From the NCBI GenBank assembly GCA_020746835.1, contig JAGPNK010000003.1, positions 2,728,001 through 2,792,000 on the forward strand: a stretch of 64,000 bases of DNA, written 5' to 3'. Below, one piece after another: positions 35,348 through 50,487 of the stretch. The notes beneath the pieces were generated by a model, which worked only from the letters and a program-made list of their open reading frames with translations, was not told where the DNA came from and ran no database searches. The position numbers were made by a program, and so were the translations under genes. Positions within the stretch are counted from its first letter, which is position 1. Every line of letters starts with the position of its first letter. Source of the stretch: Stachybotrys elegans. Taxonomy: Eukaryota; Ascomycota; Sordariomycetes; Hypocreales; Stachybotryaceae.

Positions 35348-37499
35348 GATGGCAAAGGGAGGGGGACCTTTGAGGACTTCACGGCCAACCGGGCGATCAT
35401 CTAGTGCTGGTCATATATAGTTTCCATGTGAGAAGCATAGCATGCAGAAACGGGAACGTGAACTCATGCCAAGTGAGCGTGTGCCGGGGCTGGATGGAGG
35501 CAACGAGGCGCTACAGGAATGCAAGAGTGAATGGCGAGCCAGCAACGCGTGAAGCACAGGCACAAGTGGATGGGTTGGTGGGCTACGTTTGCCATTATAA
35601 GCTGAATCGAGAGGGGAGGAAGCTTGGCCGGGCAAAATTGCCTAGCTCCCCGATCCAAGGATCCAGGTATCCAAGGATGGGCAAACGGGCCAGGCCCTCG
35701 TTCTCTTGCTGGGGGGGAAGCCAAATGTGACATCCATTTTGCATACATTGCCTCTGCGACCTGACCGAATTGCTGGGACGGGTCTAGCGGTTCCATCGGG
35801 GTGGTAGTCTAGAACACGCCGCCACATCACCAGATCAGTCGAGCACTCCAAGGACCACGCGGGGCCAGACGAGCAGTACCTCTAACCCAGCAGCACCACA
35901 TGGTGTGGTGGGGGCAAGTCAGGTTTTTTTTTTCTTTTTCTTTTTTTTAACCCTGCTGCATCTCCATGTGTCAGTCTCCTGCATGGGTCGGCAGGTCGGC
36001 ACGGGACGATATGATACCATGCCGCCTGCTACAATCCAGGCACCTTACGATCAGGTAGAGTGTGCCACCTTAGATTCCCGGTATTGGGGCACCGGTTTGG
36101 CAGCGTTTGAGGTCGATTTAGTCTAGCTCTGCCCACCATCATGGTAGGGTCTGTGATATGTCCTGTGTCTTGACCGTAGGACTGATGGATGTTCGGTGCT
36201 CCCTGTAGGACAGACAGTCGGCCCATGCTGTCAAGGTATTCGTACACGCGCCCACTTTTCAGAAGGGGGATCTCCACACGATGAGGCCTGTGTTGTGTCA
36301 TCGATATTTTGCGTATTCGTCATTCGCGCTGGCCTGATAGCATGTCATCCTTGCCGCACCTGACCCTGTTCCAGTTGGCGATACGACGCTGTGTTGATAC
36401 GATGCTGTGTTTATGTGCGTGTAGGTGCATTTTGCTTAACAGGTTCAACCGAGTGGCAGTGGGATGCGTGGATAGAATAAAGTAGCCAAGGGGTTCTGAA
36501 TATAGGGCATATTGGAAACAAACCCAACGTGTTACATGCAAGACGGCGCCCGCACTCGCTTTGCATTAACAGCATAGTAGCCGAGCCGGGTGATACAAGA
36601 CCACCATTAGCGGCAATCATTTATTCCAGTCACCGAATCGTCAACCAACCAACCACAAGTGTCTGGCATGTCCAGGGTATCTGAAGGCTTGATATGGATT
36701 GGCCATCACCCGATGGTGTAGGGTAGCTAGAAGTAGCGGCATCACCAATAGGTATGAGCGTAACCACCCACTGATGAAAAGACTGGTGAAATGTCGGAGC
36801 CGACCCCAAGCCTGTTTTGTTTTATTGGCCAAAGAACCGTCCAAGGGTTGAACAGGCGAATTCTCAGCAAGGAGCTCATGCCAGATACCAGGGAAGAATG
36901 GATAATTGAACTTGTGCTCATTAGGATTAGAGTGGGGAAGGAGAAACAACCCAGCCAAGAAAAAGAAGAGAGAGGGAGAGCTGGGGGAGAAGGAAGAAAG
37001 TGAAGGAGAAGGGAAAAAAGTTCATTGTAACAGAGCACCTATCTTGACTCCCAAGTCTTCATCCTACAGACACAGCCACAGCCACAGCCAGCAGGCTGTA
37101 TGGCCATGCTTGTAAATTCTTCACGCCAGCAGCCCTAGCTGCAAGTCTGTCATGGCATTGTGCACGCCACTGCCCCGCCCCTACTGGATGAAATGCCAGC
37201 AACCGCATATCAAAAGTGACTCATGGTGACTGCAGCTCGGCACCCCCCATGATCTTCGACGTACACATATGCGCCACACTTTGCTCCCCAACACCCACAA
37301 AGCAGACGGGAGCATAAAGCGAGCCGATAGAAGGAGTCAAGGCCCTATTTGAACCACAAAAGCAAGACGGGCAGTGCGATACCCAACCGGCATCTGCTGC
37401 TACAGAACTACGTCGAGTTTGATACCCGACGTCTCGTGAGACAACGCAAATACCTTTATAAGACACCACTCACAGGCGCGCAACCTATAACGCCTCGAG
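35348..37499. other. divergent region, SPX-RING / JJJ1
   Basis: About 2.15 kb with no supported gene. It has a T-rich tract at about 35923-35948 and a short CCACAG repeat at 37074-37090. Near the right end there is a TATA-like TTTATAAG. Confidence 0.5.
37455..37462 (+). promoter_or_regulatory. TATA-like element upstream of JJJ1
   Basis: TTTATAAG lies 38 bp upstream of the ATG at 37500. It is a candidate TATA box only if the leader is very short. Confidence 0.3.
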
Positions 37500-39248
37500 A
37501 TGGGTGCTGGGCAATCCTCAGGCCAAGAGGACGCTGCCGCTACCTCCACCCACTCCCCCAAAACATGCTACTATGATCTGCTTGGGGTTGACCGACAGGC
37601 TACAGATGACGAGTGAGTGTGAAGCCTCGCCCCTGATGCCTTGCCGGCTCATGCTGGTTCTCAATGACCACCCACTGACCTCCTGCCGAGAATCAAGAAA
37701 GCGTACCGCAGGAAGGCGCTGGAGCTTCACCCCGACCGCAACTTGAATGATGTTGAGACCGCAACGAGGAAATTTGCTGAAGTCCAGTCTGCCTATGAGG
37801 TTCTATCTGACCCCCAAGAGCGAGCCTGGTACGACTCCCACAGAGATGCAATATTGAGCGGCCAGGATGACCTGGTGGATGGTCAGGGGCCAACAACAGT
37901 CCGCAATGTGCGCCTCACATCGACGGAAGAGATCATGACGCTGATCCGCAAATTCAATGCCACTGTTCCCTTCAACGACGAGCCAAACGGATTCTTTGGC
38001 ATTGCCAGAGAGACATTCGAGCACCTCGCACTAGAGGAGGAAGCTGCTGCTGAGAACGATGGTATCGACTGTCCCGAATACCCATCCTTTGGCTTCTCCG
38101 ACGAAAGCTACGAGGCCGTCGTGAAGCCATTCTACTCTGCATGGGCCGGCTTCTCCACCAGGAAATCATTTGCTTGGAAGGACAAATATCGCCTATCGGA
38201 TGCCCCTGATCGGCGTGTACGCCGTATGATGGAGAAAGAGAATAAGAAATGCCGCGACGACGCTGTCCGCGACTTCAACGATGCCGTCAGGTTTCTCGTC
38301 GCCTTCGTACGCAAGCGCGATACTCGATACCTCCCCAACAGCCAGACGGACGCCGAACGTCAAAAGTCGATGCGGGATGCCGCAGCTGCCCAGGCCGCCA
38401 GGTCTCGTGCCGCCAACCAGGAAAAGATGGCGAGCTTTGAGGTGCCCGAGTGGGCTCGGGCGCGGGGTGATGATTCTGCAGACTTGACATCGTCAGAGCC
38501 CGAGGAAGAGTCCGAGGTGGAGATACTGGAATGTGTCGTGTGCAACAAGATTTTCAAAAGCGACAAACAGCTCGAGGCTCACGAGAGAAGCAAAAAGCAC
38601 ATCAAGGCCGTACAGCAACTGCGTTGGCAAATGAAAAAGGAAGGAGTAGACCTGGATCTGGAGGAAGCCGCACCTGAATCTGCCCCGGATGCTGCCGATC
38701 GGAAGCGGAATACCCAAGAGATGGATGCTGGCGATGAAAATGCTCCATACGAGAAGCCCGGAGATGATGAGGAGCCATCAGACAAATCTCCTGCCGCGAA
38801 AGCCGACGCAGACTCGAATCAGGACGCCGATAACGTCTCGGAGAGTGATGACTATGCACCGCGGAATGTTGTCCAGGAGCGGCTGGTTTCTGGCCCATCT
38901 AAAAAGCCTGATGCTTCCATACCCAGCGACACCGAGAATGAAATATCAGGAAAGCTGGAAGCAGCAACCGTCGGCGACGCGAAGCCAAAGCCAAAGATTG
39001 GGAAAGCCAAGGCCAAGCGGGAAAAGAAGGCCGCGAAGGCGCAACAGGACGAACAAGTAGGTTGGCCACACATTCGGCTTTTCAACGTTGCGAGCACTGA
39101 CGCGAATTAGCCCCAATGTTCTGTCTGTGGTGAGAAGTTCTCGTCCAGATCCAAACTGTTCAATCACATACGCGACGAAGACCACGCGATTCCTGTGGCA
39201 AGACTAGATAAAGGGGGGAATAAAGCAAAACAGAAGAGAGGTGCGTGA
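37500..39248 (+). CDS. JJJ1: JJJ1-type J-protein with C2H2 zinc fingers (60S biogenesis)
   Basis: Cytosolic J-protein that, with Hsp70 and Rei1, releases the shuttling factor Arx1 from late pre-60S particles. Exons 37500-37612, 37691-39056 and 39111-39248 give 538 aa. The J domain starts [20 protein letters not shown], with HPD at 51-53. Central conserved blocks are [18 protein letters not shown] and [20 protein letters not shown]. The first zinc finger is [20 protein letters not shown] with KKH. A long acidic and Lys-rich linker precedes the second finger, [20 protein letters not shown] with EDH, which is encoded by the small last exon. Without the third exon the second finger would be lost, so the 54-bp intron matters. 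The end is KAKQKRGA. Confidence 0.95.
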
Positions 39249-39699
39249 AGATTGCGACAAGAAACGAGTGTGTATATACGGGGCGCTTTAGCCACGCCGA
39301 AAGCAATGTATATACACTGCCTATGTGTTCCTCCCACCCTGACCTGCGTGTTCCATCCTGCCCATGTAACTCCGGCACCGGTGGCATATTCCAAATGCAT
39401 TGATTGTCCTTATCCCTGCCACTCCCCAGAGAAACTACGAAAAGAAACCTGAAAAGACTGCGAGAAGACGAACGAATTCAAGTGGCCTCTCCACTTGTTC
39501 AAAGCATACCCTTCTTCGCCTGGACATTTTCTTCGATGAAGCAGGCGTGAGATGAAACTATGTATCCGTGAGAAGATCCGACCGGGAAAATAAGAAGACC
39601 AAAGAAGAGGGTACGAGCATGAGAGAAGAGGAACAATCCAGAAAAGAGATCCCAGGCCCACGACAGAATGCCTGTTAGCACCAGGGAACCGTGTATGTA
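39249..39699. other. convergent 3' region
   Basis: Tail-to-tail interval of about 450 bp between JJJ1 and ATG4; no other feature. Confidence 0.5.
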
Positions 39700-41211
39700 T
39701 CAAGCATCCAGGATAGTATCGCCATCATCGTCGTCACTCAAGGTCTCCACCTCATCAATGGCCCCGTCTCTACCCTCCGAGGACCCCGAGAGCATTGGGT
39801 TCCTGTCCGCGATATGAATGATGGTTTTACCTTGAACGTGCTTCACACAGCGCCGCCATTCGACCCAGTCCTCTTCACTTCTGACGAGAAAACCGATCAA
39901 CATGCTGGGATCCATTTCGCGAATGTGTATGCGCCGCAACCTCAAGGTATGGCAGGAGTCGAGCTCCTCATCTGTGTACTGGTTGGCATCGTCATGGAAT
40001 GGCAGTGCCTTTCGAGTATGGTGAGGATCCAAATAGAACAAGTACGCTCCTTGTCCAGAGCCTTGAGCTCCGACGAAGTAGTGGGAAGCCGACGGGCGAC
40101 CACTGAAACTTTGTCAATACAACTCACAATCAGGGGGAGAATAGACCAGATACTCACCCAGCAATGCCAACCGACTGGGGCATCTGTAGCGAGGCCATGA
40201 GAGCCTCCCAGTACACTGGCGTGATCTTGTCGATTCCCAAGCGAGTGCCCACGAGTATGAGGGTTGGATGGAATTCTTTTCCATCAGGCTTAGCAATCTT
40301 CATGAAATTATCCTCGTATACATCGGGACTGTCGCCTGTGATATAGACGCGTAGATTTGGCTCATGGGCGTGTGCCAGGGCTCTATACAATGCGATCATT
40401 AGTCATCTTGAGATCCTTGAAGGAGGGATGCCAGAAGGGAGGAGCGCCTACTGAATACACCGTGCAGTGGCTGAAGGACCAAACCATTCGCCAGGATACT
40501 TGCCGCAGGCTTCGGCACCGTGTTTTACAAAGCTGTGAATGGAATATGGCGCCCTGGGATCGTCGGCAAAGAGCTTTATGAGCTCGCGCTCCTCTTGTTG
40601 GTTGGTGCCCCGTCGCCAGTCTTGGTCTTGTTAGTCTCGAGCACCCATGAGAAGCATGATGGATTAATACATTACTTACCACGACCCATCTGGACCATAG
40701 CCAAGGCATTCGCAAGCAGGCTCTGTCCTGATCTTATCATGCAGCCCCATCCACTGTCCGAAGAAAACCCAGTCTGATCCCCTCCAAGCTGGGTCTTGAT
40801 ACGCATAGCAAAAGACAGTGCAGAAGAGGCCCTCGGGTCGGTGGATCGGCGTATGGGCTCGAATTCGCTGCGGTAGGTCATCCAGAATCTGGATCCAAAA
40901 TCATCCAAGAAAGCCTGAGGCCATCCTGCCTCACGTCCAAAGTCTTCGTATGCGAGAGATGACGAAAAGCTGCTGGACGTAGATTCTGGAGGGGTATCGG
41001 GTGCGTTTGCTGGAGGGTCCGAGGCCGACTTGCTCGGGGTGATGGCAGGTCGCGATATTTCGGCCCCGGCGAGTTTGTAGGAGTGGCCGAGGCACCATAC
41101 GGGCTGGTCGACGTTCCTATCGTTCACAGGCTCAGGGTCCCAGAACATTTGGACAATGCGCCGGTAAGGACCGAGATCGACATTAGCGACGTTGGCTATG
41201 GCGGAATCCAT
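39700..41211 (-). CDS. ATG4: ATG4, cysteine protease that processes Atg8
   Basis: Cleaves the C-terminus of Atg8 before lipidation and later frees Atg8 from phosphatidylethanolamine. Exons 41211-40680, 40620-40452, 40382-40158 and 40102-39700 give 442 aa. The catalytic Cys157 lies in SSDSGWGCMIRSGQSLLANA. The partner Asp334 and His336 are in LFYLDPHHTRK. Other family blocks are FGSRFWMTYRSEFEPI, KHGAEACGKYPGEWFGPS, RLGIDKITPVYWEAL and GIAGGRPSASHYFVG. All three introns fall where conserved sequence is interrupted in the raw frames. The acidic C-terminus (EVETLSDDDDGDTILDA) includes an IL-type hydrophobic pair that could act as an Atg8-interacting motif. It pairs functionally with ATG9 at 13-16 kb. 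Confidence 0.96.
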
Positions 41212-42548
41212 GGACAGGATTCAGAGAGATCAATACTAGTCGGAGTTCTATGTCATGGAGGAAACTTAGACTCGGGCCAAGTAGTGCTGTCTGGAGAGAC
41301 GCGAGGGGGGCGGCGGAACGGTGAAGTGCGAGGTTGGCACGAAGCTGAGAGCCGTGGAGGGGCAGGAAGCGCGCTGCCTGGTTGCGGCAATGGTGCCTTG
41401 CCTTTCGAAACCGAGGCCTCTAGCCAAGCACAAGTGACCGAGTATTAGGTAGGGGCCAGGGAAGTAGTAGGATGTAGGGAACCGTCTCAGGCAAGACCCG
41501 CGGACGGTGTGGAAATATTAAGAAAGTTAAAAGGGTAAATGCATGGATAGAGCGAGACGATAAGTGATGCCTTGTGATCGGTACAGGTAACCAGATGTGC
41601 TGACGTAGGTAGTAGGAACGATAAGAATGGTGAGGTACCTCTCAGGTACAACACTAGCAGTACTTAAGCCTTGTCCTTGCTACGATAAAGGAAGAAGGTA
41701 CCTATGTACCTGGGGTAAGGCGAGGCTGTGCTGATCACCAGAGGATTGGGGGCAAATAAAATAGGTAGAATCTCGAGAAAAGGCAAGGCACGGAGGGACC
41801 CTATGCACTGACGTCGAAATCCACGAAGGAAGGTCAGGTTCGAAATGAGAAGAAATAAAGGTTGGTATAGCGGTAGCGAGGAGTGGGAGTAGGTCTCGCT
41901 GTCGCCCGTATGACTCGGACACAAGACCAGTGATAGAGGGAGGGAGAGGCTACAGAAATCAGATGGCTAAAGCCGAGCTCGTATGGGGATGTTATGGGGC
42001 ATGAATAGGCAGATACCCCCCCTCATGATGAATGCGGGAGGGATGGGGCTTTTGGTGGTAACTTTCCATGGAGTGCGTAATACCTGAGCGATACTACCTG
42101 TACGTATGTACCTCTAGGTACCTGTCACGCTGGATGGTGATATCAGCAGTGGAGGGGTTGTCCTGCTGTAACAGCTCGGTATATATATGCGTCTTCCACA
42201 TCTGCTCAAGCGTGAACAAGCACGGCCACTGGCCGCTAGGTACCTTGAGTACCTGAACGCGTACTTACATAGTGTGTACACATGGTGCTGAGGTACCTAT
42301 ACACAGGAGGGAAAGAGGTAAGTACCTACCTCAGTACACTGTAGCCTATGGAGGTACCTGTGTTATCGGGTATCATGCTTAGTGCGTACTAGCCTAAACT
42401 TGGGCAAACGTTTTTAGCAATTACTTCACCTGTGACCCATGTCATTTGGCTCGATTTTGTCACCAGCACATTCCCTTGGAAATTCAACGCAAGGTGTGGT
42501 GTGTTCGGGTCGTCGAGCCCTGGAAGCAACTCCTTCCCTCTTCACCTT
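41212..42548. other. divergent region, ATG4 / SQS1, rich in AGGTACCT
   Basis: About 1.3 kb without a gene. The palindromic octamer AGGTACCT occurs six times (41633, 41696, 42116, 42238, 42291, 42352) among many partial matches. Confidence 0.6.
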
Positions 42549-44598
42549 ATGCCACGGAACAAGAGAGGCTCGTCGGCCTCTAGAGGCGCCCGTGGCAGTG
42601 GTCGTGGGAGAAATGGAGGGCAAAATGGCCCAAGTCGTCCAGCTCTTCCCAGCCATGAAACATCCGGTATACCACCCAGTCTGGTGATGGTCAGAATGGC
42701 TCACTAATCAGCCCCTAGCTGGACTTACTCTACTCGACGAAGCTCGCCAAACCTCGCAGCAGGATCATTCAGTTTGGACCGCGAGCGCTCAGCTGCGCAG
42801 GAAACCCGTATCCTTCATAAGTGCTGGTGCCAGCCAGCCTCTGAAGCAGCTGGATGAACTCTTGCAACATGCAGTACCTTTGTTAAAAACAAAGGTTGCT
42901 GCGGGGGATGCAAGCGACCCGCCGCCATCTCCTGGAGACGATGAAGACAAAGAACCGGCCATGGTCTTCTCTCAACCGCCACAGGCCCCCACGCCCCTCA
43001 TCAGCTTCACAAACGAAAATTCACTTGGTCCAGAAACTACGAATGAGGATGGCATATACTTTTACGATACAACAAGAAACGGCAGCTCGGATGTGCGCGT
43101 TTCATCCGACATATTGACAATGCCAGGACGGCGTCTATCCCAGCAGAGCACCTCGAGTGATGAGGTCATTCTATTCAAGGGCCGCAATACTGCACGGTCC
43201 AAAGAAGATTTCTCATCAACTCCCGCAGCTCAGACAGCCTCATCGCTGCCCTCTTCTAACGCCAGCATCGTCCAAGAGCAGGTTCCGGCGACGGTTTCTA
43301 CGAGCGCTGACCCACTGCCAGCAACCATGATTTCCTTGAAGAAAGAGAAGCGAAATCTCCGAGGCAAGGATCGCGTTGGCAAAAGAAAGACCCAGAGGGA
43401 CGAGGAGGATGCTCTGCTCGCTGATTACATTGAAAACATGAGAGAGAACGACGAAATGCCCGACCTGTCGAAGCCTCGATATATCCAACGCGACCTTGGC
43501 GGCATAGCGGACCAGTTAGATGACCTCAACATGGATGAAGTGGAGATTCAGCGGAGGCATTCAACGGAAACAGAAGAAACGCGCCATCCTACCATTGATT
43601 CTTTACATGCCTCCGACGCAGAAGAGGAAGACGACGACGGTGCGTGTCCACCAGAGAGTGAAGCCGGTGGCCAAGGCTCAAGGCCTGCAGGGTCCAAGGT
43701 CAACCATTTCGCTTCCGAAACGAGCGACTCTGAGTCTTCCGATGAGCTGTTTACGGGCAGGGAAGGGCCTGACAGAGAGGGAAGCTTCGATCTCATGGAT
43801 AGAGAGCGTCCGAGTATTCGCGGTAGGAAGGGCAAACGCGCGCAGGCCCAGATCACCTTCAACACATCAGACTCGGAGCTCGAGGCAAGGTTGCAATCGG
43901 CGTGGAAGAATGACCGTCTCAAAAAATCTGAGCGAAAGAAGCGACGAGAGGAGTTGCGCGCACTGGGTATGCTCGGTAAGAAGATGGAACCTGATGACAT
44001 GCGGGTCAAATACCCTCACGGAATGACTCTGCCAGAGATCAGTGAGGAGATGAGGTCGTTTCTTATAAGCGGCGACGAATCGTAAGATCGTCCCCTAACC
44101 CCTTGGGTGATTACTGCCCGCCCTGGCCATTAGACACTGACAGAAAGCAGTATGACGTTCCCGCCGATGGATACTCATGCGCGAAAGACGATACATGAGC
44201 TCGCAAGCAAGTTCAAGGTCAAGTCCAAATCGATTGGCAAGGCCGACCAACGAAGACCAGTAATATACCGAACCGGACGCACACTGCCCTATGCAGAAGC
44301 AGCTTTCAACCAAATCGTCGGGCGCTTGACCAAGCGTCAGTTCTTCCCTCGACTTGATAACAAGGGAAAACGTGGGCAAAAGGCACCACCTGTGAGGACG
44401 AATCATGCGGCTGCGAGTTACCGCGAGGGAGAGATTGTTGGGGGTGCTGCACCAGAATTGGGTGTTGAGAATCGAGGTCGGGCTATGCTCGAGAAAATGG
44501 GCTGGAGCACAGGTACAGCATTGGGTGCGTCCAACAACAAGGGAATTCTCCAGCCCGTAACGCACGCCATGAAGAGCTCCAAGGCAGGACTGGGATAA
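42549..44598 (+). CDS. SQS1: SQS1, R3H and G-patch splicing factor
   Basis: G-patch activator of the DEAH helicase Prp43, linked to spliceosome disassembly and ribosome maturation. Exons 42549-42666, 42719-44081 and 44151-44598 give 642 aa. The N-terminus MPRNKRGSSASRGARGSGRG is the RG-rich start. Then come LTLLDEARQTSQQDHSVWTA, the conserved GIYFYDTTRN block and the DEEDALLADYIENMRENDE acidic region. The C-terminal exon has MTFPPMDTHARKTIHELASK (R3H region) and the G-patch NRGRAMLEKMGWSTGTALG ending ITHAMKSSKAGLG-like residues (Q-P-V-T-H-A-M-K-S-S-K-A-G-L-G). The last splice uses a donor overlapping the in-frame TAA at 44083, so unspliced reading would lose R3H and G-patch. Confidence 0.93.
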
Positions 44599-44904
44599 GC
44601 CGTGGCAGGTTATTTGCGACAGACTGTGTCAGGATGCAATAGATCAAAGTGTTGGTTCAGGTATCATGTGCACGAATTCATTGTGTCGAGACCCTATACT
44701 CGAAATTTATAGTACAACCGCGAACCCCGTTGACCGTGAAGACATTGCCCCCATAAAGCAAACCATCCATAACGCATTAAGAGATCCCAATCAACAAAGC
44801 ACGGCATCTCAAGGCCGGCCCACAGGATCTCGGATCATGACACCTTAATGCCACGCAAAAAAACGACTCGAAATGCCCAAAATCCACAAACCTCAGGAAT
44901 AGGT
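44599..44904. other. convergent 3' region
   Basis: Tail-to-tail interval between SQS1 and histone H2B; nothing else seen. Confidence 0.5.
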
Positions 44905-45424
44905 TTATTTCGTGGAAGAAGAGTACTTGGTGACAGCCTTGGTGCCCTCAGAGACAGCGTGCTTGGCAAGTTCACCGGGAAGGATGAGACGGACCGAGGT
45001 CTGGATTTCACGAGAGGAGATGGTCGACTTCTTGTTGTAGGCGGCCAGCTTGGAGGCCTCGGATGCGACGCGCTCGAAGATATCTTGCCATGGAATTAGA
45101 AGAGATGCGTTTGAGGGATGTGCGCGTACTAACCGTTGACGAACGAGTTCAGGATAGACATGGCACGGTTGGAGATACCAGTGTCGGGATGGACCTGCTT
45201 GAGAACTATTATCTGTTAGTGACGCGTCCAAAAGATGCGCGATGCGCGGCACTTGACTCACCCTTGTAGATGTAGGAGCTGTAGGTCTCCTTGCGGGTCT
45301 TGGAGCGCTTCTTCTTGTCGCCAGAAGCAGCAGTCTTCTTGCCGGCATCCTTCTTCTCGGGAGCCTTGGAGGCGGTAGCGGGAGCCTTGGAGGCGGGCTT
45401 CTTGTCAGCAGCCTTGGGAGCCAT
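44905..45424 (-). CDS. histone H2B
   Basis: Core nucleosome histone, 137 aa from exons 45424-45262, 45205-45134 and 45083-44905. The Lys/Ala-rich tail starts [20 protein letters not shown]. The fold begins [20 protein letters not shown] and continues [20 protein letters not shown] and [20 protein letters not shown]. The C-terminal helix [18 protein letters not shown] contains the Lys that Bre1/Rad6 ubiquitylates in other fungi (the K of GTKAVTKY). Both introns restore canonical sequence. It is head-to-head with H2A, the usual fungal arrangement for S-phase co-expression. Confidence 0.98.
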
Positions 45425-48364
<2,940 letters not shown>

Positions 48365-48863
48365 CTAGTGGTGGTGACTGGCAGTGGCCGGCGGAGCTAA
48401 GCAGGATTGTTGGTTAGTATGGGGCGCGGTTTTTGGTCCATGGATAGAAAGTGGTGGTGCTTACGGTCAAGGACGGGACAGGGCAGGTTTCGCTCGTACT
48501 TGGATCCTGTTTATGGTGAATATCTCGTCCGCGTTGCGTTGTGCTCAGAAACGTACCTCCTGGTGCCGTGGGCGCGACATATGGGTCGGGGTGTTTCCAG
48601 CTTTCCAGCAGCTTCTCGGTCTCGCTCAGCAGCGCCTACTCCTGTGTTATTGACATCGTCTCGGATGCGGCGGGCGGTTTGTACGCTACCCTGATTTGCC
48701 TCGGGTTCGTGACATTTCGGTTGGCCTCGAAAAGTGAGCGGATGTACAGAGCCTGGCCGCGCCACAGGTGACGATGGACAGCCCAATCTAGGGCCAGCTT
48801 CAATGAGCGCCGGTAGAGCGATCTGTTTCGTAGTTCTGTCAGTCGTCGCGTCTTTTGTGCCAT
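48365..48863 (-). CDS. NDUFB9/B22, LYR-motif accessory subunit of complex I
   Basis: Small nuclear-encoded subunit of NADH:ubiquinone oxidoreductase at the mitochondrial inner membrane. Four exons fit: 48863-48690, 48635-48557, 48506-48465 and 48396-48365, giving 108 aa. The start MAQKTRRLTELRNRSLYRRS has the LYR motif at 16-18. Then come WAVHRHLWRGQALYIRSLFE, NVTNPRQIR, and across the first splice ALLSETEKLLESWKHPDPY with VAPTAPGGSKYERNLPCPVL. LYR proteins of this family bind acyl carrier protein. Most of the gene lies in exons of 32-79 bp. The last exon (PPATASHHH) is the least certain part. Confidence 0.88.
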
Positions 48864-50419
48864 CGAGGCTCGTCAATTGGTACTAACAGCGCAGCCTGTC
48901 GCGACGACATTTCGATCGATGTTAAGGTGATGAGCGCTGCAACCGCGTCACGCCGTGTGTCCCGGCTCGAATGGAGCACCTTTCCTGTAGGCCGTGCAAT
49001 TGGTGTGCAATTGGCTGACCTGACGGGGGTTTGATGGACTCGAGGTCGTAACGGAGCTTTCTGATGAAGTTGTCGTTGATTTGATAAAGCTGGGCAGTGG
49101 TTGGTTGGTGGACCAGGACTACGGCTTTGTGGCCTTGGCGCCTGGTCCGATGTTTAGCCGCTCGTCCAACACTGAGCAGGTCTTTGGCTTTTGTTCCTGT
49201 GAGAACGCAGACGGTTCTCGATTATTGGAGTGCCTGTGAAGTGGGATGTGTCGGCTCTATGTATTGGAAAGGGGGGTGTAACAGTGATATTTACTTACTC
49301 GCGGTTATACCACATGCTTGTGGTAGTTTTCGGATGTTGTTTTTGTTAGCACGACTACATATTTTTACCTGTTCAGTAAGTTTATCATTATGAATGAACC
49401 GAGTACAATATTCAAAACAACCACAGTGCGACAAGAATACCGCGTGCTATCAATAGATTGGCACCATCAAATGACCAGATCATACCTGGATATCCTTCAA
49501 CTCATTAAATGTTGCGCAGTTCCAAGCAGGCGTATTAACAAAGCTAGTATGCCGTATAGGGTAGGCTGCCACTCATTGTGGGAGGGCAGCTGGAAATCCC
49601 CCCGCCCCTGCACTACCCAGGTACCTACATACATTAGGTAATCAAGAACACACCGCAGCAACCTAGGCGCGCTCCTAACATCCCTAGGTACCTAGGCACG
49701 GACAGTACTTCGCGTACGTTTTCACTCTCAGCGCGACACGCGAAATGAGTCGGGGATATACAACATGGGTGCACCCCTGAGCACCATGCGACAAGCCGAT
49801 GCAAGCAACAGTTATGGGAATCCGATCCAAAGGGTATTGCATATTTTCGATATCGAGATCGCATCGGAACTAATCACATCATTCGCGTGTAGAAATACCT
49901 AGATAAAACCGTGGATAATAACCGCCGCATTAGGTATGGGCAGGCAATTAGTATACGAGAAGGAAGTATTCGATAACACCAACAGGCCGGCACGGAGAAT
50001 ATACATCTACCAAATGCTCACACACACGCCTCTCCCGAAGGGAGGATCGTGGGCAAAACAGATGCAAAGTTGTCATTGATCACGGCCAGGCTCCACTACT
50101 AGGTACGACTGCCCTAAGATATGGACTTTCGACTAACCTAGGGGGCTGAGAGTAGACAAACCCATATGCTGAATTGCCCGTAAAAAATGATAGTGTACAT
50201 CATCGTGCCACAGAGGAGCAAGCGCACAGAGAGAGGCAACAAGGTGTAGGCTGTAGGTATATTGGTGTTGAAGTGTATCATTGGTAGGCGTCCGTATCAA
50301 TCCACGCTCAGCTACAGACTGGGGTTATTCTCCACCATCAAGGCCCAGCCTACATCGAGGTACCCTGGTACCCTGACCTAACAGTCGTGGAGGGGTTCTT
50401 CTCAACCCCTCCAAAACTT

Positions 50420-50426
50420 TGACTCA
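50420..50426 (+). promoter_or_regulatory. TGACTCA, Gcn4/Cpc1 (general amino-acid control) site
   Basis: Exact TGACTCA heptamer 62-68 bp upstream of the TyrRS ATG and just ahead of a TATA-like element. Aminoacyl-tRNA synthetase genes are known targets of Gcn4/CPC1, which binds this sequence. Confidence 0.55.
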
Positions 50427-50430
50427 TATC

Positions 50431-50439
50431 CTTATAAAG
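50431..50439 (+). promoter_or_regulatory. TATA-like element upstream of TyrRS
   Basis: CTTATAAAG, 49 bp upstream of the ATG and 4 bp after the TGACTCA site. Confidence 0.35.
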
Positions 50440-50487
50440 AGCCTCTCGCACCGCAACAAACGACCCAAACTGTCAAATACTTACAGA

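Larger units (their letters stand above)
48864..50487. other. divergent region, NDUFB9 / TyrRS
   Basis: About 1.6 kb without a gene. Two further AGGTACCT octamers occur at 49619 and 49686. The TyrRS-proximal end carries a TGACTCA site and a TATA-like element. Confidence 0.5.
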
